The notes under the pieces were generated by a model. It saw only the letters and a program-made list of their open reading frames with translations. It did no database searches and had not been told where the DNA came from. From contig JANYFE010000011.1 in the NCBI GenBank assembly GCA_025362795.1, forward strand, positions 1-57,406: a DNA stretch of 57,406 bases, in the 5' to 3' direction. The stretch's first letter is position 1. Every line of letters begins with the position of its first letter. The stretch is from Rhodobacterales bacterium (GTDB lineage Bacteria; Pseudomonadota; Alphaproteobacteria; Rhodobacterales; Rhodobacteraceae). A program made the position numbers and the translations under genes. This document shows positions 1 through 6,894 of the stretch, piece by piece.

Positions 1-265
1 CCCCGGTAATCTCCAAAATCGGCAGCGCATCCATATCGGCGCGCAAGCCAATGGTCGGACCGGAAGCGGACCCGTTGATGATCGCAACAATCCCCGTCTT
101 GGCGATGCCGGGATAGATCTCATCCACCCCAATCTCCACCAGCCGCGCCTGAATGAAGGCCGACGTGTTCACGCAGTCAAAGGAAAGCTCGGGGTACTGG
201 TGAAGATGCCTCCGCCAGCCCTTCATTTCCTCGGCATAAGCGGCGATACGATTGAGGACGGGCAT
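1..265 (-). CDS. M20-family amidohydrolase (HipO-like), N-terminal part only
   Basis: Leftward gene whose start lies at 265 and whose remainder runs off the window edge; only about 88 residues are visible. The protein begins MPVLNRIAAYAEEMKG and carries RRHLHQYPELSFD and GLRADMDALPI, the two N-terminal signatures of M20 peptidases/amidohydrolases of the hippurate hydrolase and N-acyl-amino-acid deacylase group, which use a di-metal centre in the cytosol. The Asp pair of RADMD belongs to the metal-binding region. A GGAG sequence sits 8 bases before the ATG on the leftward strand. The gene diverges from mazG with about 54 bases between starts. The substrate cannot be predicted from this fragment; family confidence is high. 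Confidence 0.85.
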   Translation of the reverse strand, partial: MPVLNRIAAYAEEMKGWRRHLHQYPELSFDCVNTSAFIQARLVEIGVDEIYPGIAKTGIVAIINGSASGPTIGLRADMDALPILEITG

Positions 266-319
266 GGCAGACTCCAGTTTGCTGGCCTTTGATCAAATCT
301 GAAAATGAAGGTCGCCGCA

Positions 320-1141
320 ATGCCTGACGCCGCCTCCGACACGCTTGTGACCGATCCCGATGGCGGGATGAACCGGCTGCTTGAGATCATGCGCCGGCTG
401 CGCGACCCGGTGGCGGGCTGCCCCTGGGATGTCGCGCAGGGCTTTGCCAGTATCGCGCCCTATACGGTGGAAGAAGCCCATGAGGTGGCCGATGTGATCG
501 CGCGGCAGGCCTGGGGCGAGTTGCCGGGCGAGTTGGGCGATCTGCTGCTGCAGGTGGTGTTCCATGCCCAGATGGCCGAGGAAGCCGGGCTGTTTGGGTT
601 TGACGATGTGGTCCGATCGATCGGCGAAAAGATGCTGGCGCGGCATCCGCATGTGTTTGGGGCCGAAAGCCGCGACAAGACGCCCGATCAGCAGACGGTG
701 GACTGGGAACGGATCAAGGCTGCGGAACGCGGTTCGGCCAGAGTGCTGGACGGCGTGGCGCTGGGGTTGCCTGCCCTGAGCCGGGCGGTGAAACTGCAAA
801 AGCGGGCGGCACGGGTCGGCTTTGACTGGCCTTCGACCGACGAAGTTCTGGCCAAGATTCAGGAGGAAGTCGCCGAACTGGTGGAGGCCCGCACCAGCCT
901 GACTGAGACAGAGGTGACGGAAGAATTTGGCGACCTGCTGTTTGTCATGGCCAATCTTGCGCGACATTTGAAGATCGATCCCGAAGCCGCGTTGCGCGCC
1001 GCAAATGGCAAGTTCACCCGCCGGTTCGGTCGGATCGAGGACTGGCTGGCAGAAGGCGGACGCAACCCTGACCAAAGCGATCTGGCCGAGATGGACGCTT
1101 TGTGGAACCGCGCCAAAGCCGAAGAAAAAGGCCTTAGGTAG
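320..1141 (+). CDS. mazG: Nucleoside triphosphate pyrophosphohydrolase MazG
   Basis: Cytosolic house-cleaning enzyme hydrolysing (d)NTPs to NMP and pyrophosphate. The 273-residue protein has the two tandem MazG all-alpha domains. The first contains GCPWD (residues 33-37), the metal-binding EEAHE (51-55) and ELGD (71-74). The second contains EEVAELVEA and EEFGDLLF near residues 188-215. HPHVFG between them is also typical. An in-frame ATG at 305 would add five residues, but 320 is preferred because a GAAGG ribosome binding site lies 8 bases upstream of it and none precedes 305. Family members begin close to the MNRLLEIM segment at residue 17. Divergent from the M20 gene. Nothing is unusual; confidence is high. 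Confidence 0.93.
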   Translation: MPDAASDTLVTDPDGGMNRLLEIMRRLRDPVAGCPWDVAQGFASIAPYTVEEAHEVADVIARQAWGELPGELGDLLLQVVFHAQMAEEAGLFGFDDVVRSIGEKMLARHPHVFGAESRDKTPDQQTVDWERIKAAERGSARVLDGVALGLPALSRAVKLQKRAARVGFDWPSTDEVLAKIQEEVAELVEARTSLTETEVTEEFGDLLFVMANLARHLKIDPEAALRAANGKFTRRFGRIEDWLAEGGRNPDQSDLAEMDALWNRAKAEEKGLR

Positions 1142-1206
1142 CCGTCCATCCGCCCCGAAAAGCCTGGCGATGCACGACAGCCAAGCTGCAGAGAACGGTC
1201 CCCGTC

Positions 1207-1235
1207 TTGACCTTTCTGCGGTTTAACGCTTTACC
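1207..1235 (+). promoter_or_regulatory. Possible promoter of the iron-binding protein gene
   Basis: TTGACC at 1207-1212 and TTTACC at 1230-1235 are separated by 17 bases. The -35 is a good match to the sigma-70 consensus and the -10 a weak one. It lies directly upstream of an inverted repeat CGGGA-N5-TCCCG (1235-1249), which could be an operator. Assignment is by pattern only. Confidence 0.35.
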
Positions 1236-1245
1236 GGGAGAAATT

Positions 1246-1264
1246 CCCGACTAAAGGAGTCAAC
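1246..1264 (+). promoter_or_regulatory. Candidate iron-responsive operator overlapping the ribosome binding site
   Basis: CCCGACT-N5-AGTCAAC forms an imperfect palindrome with a perfect GACT/AGTC core (1249-1252 and 1258-1261). It overlaps the AAGGAG ribosome binding site (1254-1259) of the downstream ferric-binding protein. From memory it resembles the Iron-Rhodo-box proposed for IscR-type control in Rhodobacterales. That resemblance is unchecked. Confidence 0.4.
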
Positions 1265-1265
1265 C

Positions 1266-2261
1266 ATGATCCGGCTTGCCCTTCTGGCTGCTGTGCTGAC
1301 CGGCCCCGCGCTGGCGGACGAGGTGAACATCTATTCGCACCGCCAGCCCGAACTGATCCAGCCGCTGTTGGACCAGTTCACTGCCGAGACCGGAATCACG
1401 GTCAACGTCGCCTTTGTCGATCAGGGCATGGCCGAGCGGTTGAAGGCCGAGGGCGACCGGTCGCCGGCTGATCTGATCCTGACGGTGGACATTGGCCGCC
1501 TGATGGAACTGGTCAATGCCGGGGTGACGCAACCTGTGGTGTCAGATGTGCTGACGGCGGACATTCCGGCGGCCTTCCGCGACCCCGGCAACCAGTGGTT
1601 TGGGCTGACCAGCCGGGCGCGGGTGGTTTATTCGGACAAAGCGCGGGTCAAACCGGGTGAGATCACGACTTATGAAGATCTGGCCGACCCCAAATGGCAG
1701 GGCCGGATCTGCATGCGGTCGGGCCTGTCGGACTATAATGTCGCGCTGACAGCGGCTTACCTTTTGCACCACACAACGGACGAAACCAAAGCCTGGCTGA
1801 CGGCGCTGAAGGGCAACCTGGCGCACCGGCCGACCGGCGTTGACCGCGATCAGGCCAAGTCGATCTGGGCCGGTGAGTGTGATATCGCCATCGGCAACAC
1901 CTATTACATCGGCCAGATGCTGAGTGATCCGGTTGACCGGGACTATGCCGAAGCGTTGCGGATTGACTTCCCCGTGTTCGCGGGCGGCGGCACCCATCTG
2001 AACATCTCTGGCATCGCGATGACCAAAGCGGCACCCGACCGGGCAGCGGCGCTGAAGCTGATGGAATGGCTGACGACGGATGAGGCGCAGAAGATTTATG
2101 CCGAAACCAACCACGAATTCCCGATCAAGCCGGGTGTGGCGCGGTCGGCGTTGGTGCAAAGCTGGGGCAACTTCACACCCGACCCGGTCAGTCTGGCCGA
2201 TATTGCCAAACAGCGGCCAGCCGCGGTCAAGCTGATGGAAGAGGTCGATTTCGACGGCTGA
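1266..2261 (+). CDS. Periplasmic Fe(3+) ABC transporter substrate-binding protein
   Basis: Secreted 331-residue binding protein of the FbpA/FutA/IdiA class (family 1 extracellular solute-binding proteins), which captures ferric iron in the periplasm for an ABC importer. Residues 1-17 (MIRLALLAAVLTGPALA) look like a cleavable signal peptide before DEVNIYSHRQPELIQ, the usual first strand of the family. NTYYIG in the second half matches the paired tyrosines that coordinate iron in FbpA-type proteins. KIYAETNHEFPIKPGV near the C-terminus is also characteristic. A strong AAGGAG lies 6 bases before the ATG. No permease or ATPase gene adjoins it, so the membrane components must be encoded elsewhere. 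Iron is the most likely ligand by family. Confidence 0.88.
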   Translation: MIRLALLAAVLTGPALADEVNIYSHRQPELIQPLLDQFTAETGITVNVAFVDQGMAERLKAEGDRSPADLILTVDIGRLMELVNAGVTQPVVSDVLTADIPAAFRDPGNQWFGLTSRARVVYSDKARVKPGEITTYEDLADPKWQGRICMRSGLSDYNVALTAAYLLHHTTDETKAWLTALKGNLAHRPTGVDRDQAKSIWAGECDIAIGNTYYIGQMLSDPVDRDYAEALRIDFPVFAGGGTHLNISGIAMTKAAPDRAAALKLMEWLTTDEAQKIYAETNHEFPIKPGVARSALVQSWGNFTPDPVSLADIAKQRPAAVKLMEEVDFDG

Positions 2262-2329
2262 TTTGAACCTGCGCGGCATGGACAATCCTGTGGCGATGCC
2301 GTTTTCTGCCCGTAAACAGGAGACAGCCC

Positions 2330-3271
2330 ATGACCCCGCGCAAGATCATCATCGACACTGACCCCGGCCAGGACGACGCCTTTGCCATTCTGCTGGCTTT
2401 GGGCAGCCCCGAGGATGTCGACGTTTTGGGGATCACCGCCGTCGCCGGCAATGTGCCGCTGAACTGGACCGAGCGGAATGCGCGGATTGTCTGTGAACTG
2501 GCAGGCAGGGCCGATATCAAGGTCTATGCCGGTTGTGACAGACCGCTGAAACGCAAACTGGTCACGGCGGAACATGTGCATGGCAAGACCGGTCTGGACG
2601 GCCCGGTGATGGTGGAGCCGACCATGGCCCTGCAACCGGGTCACGCGGTGGATTTCATCATCGACACGCTGCGCCGCGAACCGGCGGGAACCGTGACGCT
2701 GTGCCCGCTGGGGCCGCTGACCAACATCGCCACGGCATTTCAGAAAGCCCCGGATGTGGTGGAGCGCATTCAACAGATCGTCCTGATGGGCGGCGGCTGT
2801 TTTGAAGGCGGCAACATCACGCCCGTGGCCGAGTTCAATATTTTCGTGGACCCGGAAGCGGCGGATATCGTGTTCCGCGCCGGGGTGCCGCTGGTGGTGA
2901 TGCCGCTGGATGTGACGCATAAGGCGCTGACCACCAAAGCCCGGGTCGCGGCATTTCGGGCCTTGGGCACCAATGTTGGTCGGGTCGCGGCGGAATGGGC
3001 GGATTTCTTTGAGCGGTTCGACAAGGAGAAGTACGGCAGCGAGGGCGCGCCGCTGCACGACCCTTGCGTGATCGCCTGGCTGATCCGGCCAGAGTTGTTC
3101 ACCGGACGGCGGGTCAATGTGACGGTGGAGGTGCAGTCGGAACTGACAATGGGTCAGACCGTGACCGATTGGTGGGGCGTCACGGACCGGGCCCCGAACG
3201 CGTTGTTCATGGGCGGAATTGACGCGGACGGCTTCTTTGCGCTGCTGACCGAACGGTTGGGACGGCTGTGA
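2330..3271 (+). CDS. Inosine-uridine preferring nucleoside hydrolase
   Basis: Cytosolic enzyme of 313 residues that cleaves the N-glycosidic bond of ribonucleosides to free base plus ribose in nucleoside salvage. The N-terminus IIIDTDPGQDDAFAI (residues 6-20) contains the DTDPGxDD aspartate cluster that binds the catalytic calcium. CPLGPLTNIA, GNITPVAEFNIFVDPEAA and the C-terminal LHDPCVIAWL (active-site Asp/His region) complete the family pattern. It follows the iron-binding protein by 68 bases on the same strand, but the functions are unrelated and co-transcription is not certain. A hairpin element directly after the stop probably terminates it. Exact nucleoside preference is not predictable. 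Confidence 0.92.
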   Translation: MTPRKIIIDTDPGQDDAFAILLALGSPEDVDVLGITAVAGNVPLNWTERNARIVCELAGRADIKVYAGCDRPLKRKLVTAEHVHGKTGLDGPVMVEPTMALQPGHAVDFIIDTLRREPAGTVTLCPLGPLTNIATAFQKAPDVVERIQQIVLMGGGCFEGGNITPVAEFNIFVDPEAADIVFRAGVPLVVMPLDVTHKALTTKARVAAFRALGTNVGRVAAEWADFFERFDKEKYGSEGAPLHDPCVIAWLIRPELFTGRRVNVTVEVQSELTMGQTVTDWWGVTDRAPNALFMGGIDADGFFALLTERLGRL

Positions 3272-3273
3272 GG

Positions 3274-3316
3274 AAGGCCGGGGGTTTCACACCCCCGGAC
3301 CCCCGTGGGATATTTA
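3274..3316 (+). repeat. Dispersed hairpin repeat, copy 1 (probable terminator)
   Basis: A perfect 7-bp stem CCGGGGG / CCCCCGG (3278-3284 and 3292-3298) with loop TTTCACA is followed by ACCCCCGTGGGATATTTA. The 43-base unit recurs with one mismatch at 4467-4509, in reverse orientation as a variant at 11757-11793, and in degenerate form at 40794-40842. Here it lies between two convergent genes and can serve as a terminator. Confidence 0.8.
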
Positions 3317-3333
3317 GGAACAGATGAAAGGGG

Positions 3334-4449
3334 TCAGGTGGCGTTCAGCGCCGCCTCTATCGCGTCCCACAACGGGTCCAGCGGTTCGCAGCCGACTGAC
3401 AGCCGGATGAAACCGGGGGCCACCGGATCACCCCAGCGGGCACGGCGTTCGCCAGCGGTATGGGTGCCGCCAAAGCTGGTGGTTTGCGCGATATAGGGAC
3501 AGGCGGCGAGAAAGGCCTCGGCCCGGGCTTCGTCTTCCAGCGTGAAGGTCAAGAGAAAACCAAAGCCGGACATTTGCTTCAGGGCAAGGGTGTGAGACGG
3601 GTCATTGGGCAGACCGGGATAGCGCAGCGCCGTGATGCGGGGATGCGCGGCAAGCCGTTGCGCGATGGCTTCGGCCGATCGGCACATGCGATCAAGACGC
3701 ACCTCCAGCGTTTCGATGCCGCGGTGGACCAGCCACGCCTCGAACGCGCCGGGCACCGCACCCGAGATGCGGCGCCAATCGCGGATGCGTTGGATCAGCG
3801 CAGGGTCGCGGCCCGCGACATGGCCGAACAGGACGTCGGAATGGCCCGCCGGCGCCTTGGTATCGGCAGCAACCACGAGGTCGGCGCCAAGGTCGAGCGG
3901 GCGTTGCAGGAGCGGCGTCATGGTGGTGTTGTCGACGATCAGCCTGGCACCGGCGGCATGGGCGCGGGTGGCGATGAGGGCGATATCGCACAGGTCAAGA
4001 CCGGGATTGGAGGGGGTTTCGAGATAGACCACGGCGGACCCGGTCAGGTCATATGCCGCCATTTCCAGCGTCGGAACCTCGATGATCTGAATGCCAAGCG
4101 GTTTCAGGAATTCGGTGCCCAGCACGCGGGTGACATAATAGCCATCCGATGGGATGATCAGGCGGTCACCGGTTTTGAGAATGGCAAACAGGGCGGCGGA
4201 GATCGCGGCCATGCCAGAGGGAAAGCTGACGCAGGGCGCATCTTCGAGAATCGCCAGCTGTTGCTCCAGCTCCTCCCAGGTGGGGGTGGACATCCGGCCA
4301 TAGGCAAAGGGGGCGCCTACGACCTCTGGCAGGTGATAGGTTGTGGCAGAGATTATGCCAGGGGCCACCGGATCGCCTTTCTGCAGGCGATGGGCGCGGT
4401 GGTGCAAGAGGTCGGCAAAGCGGCGCTGCGGGTCGGTGTTGCGGATCAT
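3334..4449 (-). CDS. Cys/Met metabolism PLP-dependent enzyme (cystathionine gamma-lyase/synthase family)
   Basis: A 371-residue fold-type I PLP enzyme of the cystathionine gamma-synthase, beta-lyase and gamma-lyase family. YGRMSTPTWEELEQQLAILE, FPSGMAAISAAL (the phosphate-binding turn) and LETPSNPG are standard. The Schiff-base lysine is in ADTKAPAGHSDVLFG, a variant of the usual TKYxxGHSD in which the residues after Lys are altered. The C-terminal SFGGTHTAGERR and RLSVGCE also fit. It is last in the leftward cluster, 111 bases after the beta-hydroxyacid dehydrogenase, with hairpin copies on both sides. A sulfur-amino-acid role is known for the family; a role in handling an intermediate of the amine cluster is inference. 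Specific reaction unassigned. Confidence 0.85.
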   Translation of the reverse strand: MIRNTDPQRRFADLLHHRAHRLQKGDPVAPGIISATTYHLPEVVGAPFAYGRMSTPTWEELEQQLAILEDAPCVSFPSGMAAISAALFAILKTGDRLIIPSDGYYVTRVLGTEFLKPLGIQIIEVPTLEMAAYDLTGSAVVYLETPSNPGLDLCDIALIATRAHAAGARLIVDNTTMTPLLQRPLDLGADLVVAADTKAPAGHSDVLFGHVAGRDPALIQRIRDWRRISGAVPGAFEAWLVHRGIETLEVRLDRMCRSAEAIAQRLAAHPRITALRYPGLPNDPSHTLALKQMSGFGFLLTFTLEDEARAEAFLAACPYIAQTTSFGGTHTAGERRARWGDPVAPGFIRLSVGCEPLDPLWDAIEAALNAT

Positions 4450-4466
4450 GGGCGGCTCCTGTCGGC

Positions 4467-4509
4467 AAGGCCGGGGGTTTCACACCCCCGGACCCCCGTG
4501 GAATATTTA
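4467..4509 (+). repeat. Dispersed hairpin repeat, copy 2
   Basis: Nearly identical to copy 1 (one substitution in the tail). The stem CCGGGGG / CCCCCGG is at 4471-4477 and 4485-4491. It lies in the gap between two leftward genes of the amine cluster, so it may be an intercistronic hairpin rather than a true end. Confidence 0.8.
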
Positions 4510-4560
4510 TGAACAGGCGAATTGCAAAGGGGAAGCGGGATTGGTGGCGGCGGGTTTGGT

Positions 4561-5460
4561 CTATTCCAGCCGTGCCGGAAAGCCCGGGGCCCGCAGGTCG
4601 GTGCCCAGCACATCTTCGAGCAGCTTGACGATCTGGGTGCTTTGCGCCGCTCCACCATAGGCGGCACGGCCCTTCATGAAGGTCTGGTGCGTCAGAGAGG
4701 CCAGGTCCAGGGGCACGCCATATTCGCGGCCGAAACCCATCGCAAAGCCCAGATCTTTCAGCGCGAGATCCATCGAGAAGGCGATGTCATACGACCCGTT
4801 CAGGATCAGCTGTCCCTCGGTTTCATGGACGAAAGAGCTGCCGGAGGAGGCGGCGATGGCTTCCCACGCCGTCTTCAAATCCAGACCGCCGCGCTTGGCC
4901 AGCATCAAAGCCTCGCCATCCGCCACCAGATGGATGAAGGCCAGCATGTTGGTGATGACCTTGATGACCGCAGCGGAGCCCAGCGGGCCCATGTGGAAAA
5001 TCTTGTGGCCCATCGCCTGCAAGGCCAGGCGGTGCAGATCATAAAGCGTCTGCGGCCCACCCACCAGCACGGTGATCTCGCCCCGCGCCGCCAGATGAAC
5101 GCCGCCGGTCACCGGCGCCTCGAGCAGGTGCACATCGACCTGTTCAGCCAAGCCGCCCAAGCGCAGGATATCATCGCGGCCAAGGGTCGAATTCTCGATC
5201 CAGGTCGCGCCGGGTTTCAGCGCGGACAGCACCTCGGCCAGCACGCGCTCTGAGACGGCGGGCGATGGCAGGCAGGTGAAGATGTGATCGACCTGCCCCG
5301 CCACGTCGGCGGCAGAGCTGCCGACCTTTGCCCCCATCGCCCGGTGCCGTTCGGCCAGCGCCGGGTCGCGGTCATAGACGGTCAGATCAAAGCCGCCCCG
5401 GATCAGGCTGGCCGCCAGATGGCCGCCGAGATTGCCCAGGCCGATATACCCGTATTTCAT
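4561..5460 (-). CDS. NAD(P)-binding beta-hydroxyacid dehydrogenase (3-hydroxyisobutyrate dehydrogenase family)
   Basis: A 299-residue cytosolic dehydrogenase. The N-terminal Rossmann motif is YIGLGNLGGHLA (residues 4-15). LLEAPVTGG (about 116-124) is the substrate-binding signature. AAVIKVITNML carries the catalytic lysine in the usual Kx3N context. Members oxidise 3-hydroxyisobutyrate, tartronate semialdehyde or similar beta-hydroxyacids; the substrate here is open. Its ATG overlaps the stop of the upstream aldehyde dehydrogenase by 4 bases, implying translational coupling. An alcohol-to-semialdehyde-to-acid pair with that enzyme is plausible. Part of the leftward LysR-linked cluster. Family confidence is high, role is inferred. 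Confidence 0.9.
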   Translation of the reverse strand: MKYGYIGLGNLGGHLAASLIRGGFDLTVYDRDPALAERHRAMGAKVGSSAADVAGQVDHIFTCLPSPAVSERVLAEVLSALKPGATWIENSTLGRDDILRLGGLAEQVDVHLLEAPVTGGVHLAARGEITVLVGGPQTLYDLHRLALQAMGHKIFHMGPLGSAAVIKVITNMLAFIHLVADGEALMLAKRGGLDLKTAWEAIAASSGSSFVHETEGQLILNGSYDIAFSMDLALKDLGFAMGFGREYGVPLDLASLTHQTFMKGRAAYGGAAQSTQIVKLLEDVLGTDLRAPGFPARLE

Positions 5461-6887
5461 GCGCTATATCCCACTATGCCTTTGACCTCACAGAAGTCGT
5501 GGATGCCCCAGTCCGCATATTCGCGGCCATTGCCGGATTGTTTGTAACCGCCGAAGGGCGCGAATGTGTCCCAGGCGGGGTAGTTGAGGTTGACGGTTCC
5601 GGCGCGCAGTTTGCGGGCGACAGGAATGGCTTCGGCGACCGGGCCGGAGACATAGGCGGCCAGGCCATAAGGGCTGTCGTTGGCAGAGGCGACGGCCTGA
5701 TCCACCGTGTCATAGGGCAGGATCACCAGCACCGGGCCAAAGATTTCCTCGCGCGCCACCGTCATATCGTCGGTCACGCCGCCAAAGATCGTGGGTTTGG
5801 CAAACCAGCCACGGTTCAGGCCGGCCGGACGACCAAGGCCGCCTGTGACCAGAACGGCGCCCTCGGCGATGCCGGACTGAATAAGGTGCTGCACCTTGTC
5901 GAACTGCGCTTTGGAGATCAGCGGCCCCATCGTGGTGCTTTCGGCCTGCGGATCGCCGGGGACGGCAGCCTCGGCGGTGGCGCGGGCGACGGCCAAAGCC
6001 TCGTCATGGCGGTTGCGCGGCACGAACATCCGGGTCGGCGCGTCGCAGCTTTGCCCGGTATTGCCAAAGCAGCCCTCGACCCCGCCCTTGACCGCTGCAG
6101 CCAAATCGGCGGACGGCAGGATGATGTTGGCCGATTTGCCGCCCAGTTCCTGCGCCACGCGTTTGACGGTGGGGGCCGCTGCCGCAGCCACCGCCGTGCC
6201 CGCCCGGGTCGAGCCGGTAAAGCTGACCATATCGACCTGCGGATGCGACGCCATGCGGGCCCCCACATCCAGCCCGGTTCCGTTGACCAGGTTGAACACG
6301 CCGGGCGGCACACCTGCGGCATGGCAGACCTCGGCAAACAGAATGCCCGACAAGGGCGCAATTTCGGATGGTTTCAGAACCATTGTGCAACCGGCGATCA
6401 GGGCGGGCGCAACCTTGCAGGCAATCTGGTTCATCGGCCAGTTCCACGGCGTGATCAGGGCGCAGACACCGATGCCTTCGTGAATGATACGCGTGGTGCC
6501 GCGGTCATATTCCCAAGCCATGTCCTGGGCGGCCTTGATCGTGCTTTCGATATGGACCTGGCCCGCCCAGACTTGCGCCTCGCGCGCCCAGGTTATCGGC
6601 GCACCCATTTCGGTGCTCATCGCCTGGGCGAAATCTTCGGCGCGGGAATTATAGATCGCCAGCACGCGCTGGACCAAGGCGATGCGGTCTGCCACCGGCC
6701 AAGCCGTGTAGGCATCAAAGGCGGCGCGGGCGGCGGAAACAGCCCGGTCCACATCCGCCGCATTGCCCAAGGCAACCTCTGCCACAGTTTCCTCGGTGGC
6801 GGGATTCTCGACACCCATACGGGTCTGGGAGAATGGCGCAACCCAGCTGCCGTTGATGTAAAACTTTAGGATGTTCGCAGAGGTCAT
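5457..6887 (-). CDS. NAD(P)-dependent aldehyde dehydrogenase
   Basis: A 476-residue member of the aldehyde dehydrogenase superfamily, oxidising an aldehyde to the acid in the cytosol. Conserved elements in order: ITPWNWPMNQ (oxyanion Asn), VLKPSE, FTGSTRAG (cofactor loop), the general base Glu in QELGGKSANI, the catalytic Cys in FGNTGQSCDAPTR, EEIFGPVLVI and FGGYKQSGNGRE. Length is normal for soluble ALDHs. It starts 7 bases after the stop of the MttB-family gene and overlaps the next gene by 4 bases, so it is firmly within the operon. A betaine-aldehyde, semialdehyde or formaldehyde-related substrate is possible, but none is established by sequence. Confidence 0.93.
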   Translation of the reverse strand: MTSANILKFYINGSWVAPFSQTRMGVENPATEETVAEVALGNAADVDRAVSAARAAFDAYTAWPVADRIALVQRVLAIYNSRAEDFAQAMSTEMGAPITWAREAQVWAGQVHIESTIKAAQDMAWEYDRGTTRIIHEGIGVCALITPWNWPMNQIACKVAPALIAGCTMVLKPSEIAPLSGILFAEVCHAAGVPPGVFNLVNGTGLDVGARMASHPQVDMVSFTGSTRAGTAVAAAAAPTVKRVAQELGGKSANIILPSADLAAAVKGGVEGCFGNTGQSCDAPTRMFVPRNRHDEALAVARATAEAAVPGDPQAESTTMGPLISKAQFDKVQHLIQSGIAEGAVLVTGGLGRPAGLNRGWFAKPTIFGGVTDDMTVAREEIFGPVLVILPYDTVDQAVASANDSPYGLAAYVSGPVAEAIPVARKLRAGTVNLNYPAWDTFAPFGGYKQSGNGREYADWGIHDFCEVKGIVGYSA

Positions 6888-6894
6888 TGTTATC

